Source: Bacteroidales bacterium
Lineage (GTDB): Bacteria; Bacteroidota; Bacteroidia; Bacteroidales; ML635J-15
Assembly (NCBI GenBank): GCA_028696755.1
Contig: JAQVGK010000244.1
Coordinates: forward strand, 1 to 5,801
Direction of reading: 5' to 3'
DNA: 5,801 bases
The notes under the pieces were generated by a model. That model saw only the letters and a program-made list of their open reading frames with translations. It ran no database searches and was not told the origin of the DNA. Within the stretch, counting starts at the first letter, position 1. Every line of letters begins with the position of its first letter. A program made the position numbers and the translations under genes. This document shows, piece by piece, positions 5,775 through 5,801 of this stretch.

Positions 5775-5801
5775 ATGAGCAAAGATATAAATAAAAATTT
5801 A
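5775..5801 (+). CDS. Start of an unidentified gene (first 9 codons, 3'-truncated)
   Basis: ATG at 5775 opens a frame reading MSKDINKNL to the window edge without a stop. It is supported by the exact -7 element 23 bases upstream and by the A-rich leader (AAAAAATAAAAAACGAC) typical of Bacteroidota start sites. The nine residues are hydrophilic, with no signal peptide start visible; nothing can be said about function. Confidence 0.5.

Overview
The window looks like chromosomal DNA of a Bacteroidota member, probably a Bacteroidales/Marinilabiliales-type environmental organism. The evidence is a type B type IX secretion (T9SS) C-terminal domain, SprB-like repeats, A/T-rich leaders without Shine-Dalgarno sequences, an exact TAnnTTTG -7 promoter element and generally AT-rich DNA. 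The order-level guess is inference; the phylum is well supported.

Layout. (1) Positions 2-3280, + strand, hold the 3' part of one very large secreted or cell-surface protein. Its 5' end lies outside the window. It is a string of immunoglobulin-fold modules (P-domain-like tail, PKD-like domains, SprB-like repeats, two PKD domains) closed by a gliding-motility-associated C-terminal sorting domain. A GAAA-loop intrinsic terminator follows 10 bases after its stop codon. (2) Positions 3317-3811 form a ~500-base gene-free stretch of decayed repeats: two ~73-base dyad-bearing elements, a 9-10-base tandem repeat between them, and a TCCATGC cluster. (3) Positions 3812-4327, - strand, encode a small membrane-anchored conserved hypothetical protein. 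(4) Divergent from it across 92 AT-rich bases is a complete class I/II PLP-dependent aminotransferase of the aspartate/prephenate type (4420-5613). (5) Positions 5614-5801 carry an intergenic region with a promoter and a GGG/CCC dyad, leading into the first nine codons of another + strand gene.

The genes do not form an obvious pathway. The secreted adhesin-like protein is a self-terminated unit. The hypothetical membrane protein and the aminotransferase share only a divergent promoter region, and the last gene has its own promoter. No defence system, CRISPR array, tRNA, rRNA or transposase is visible. The more interesting points are the duplicated three-domain supermodule inside the surface protein, the intergenic repeat elements, and the operator-like dyad placed where a -33 promoter element should be.
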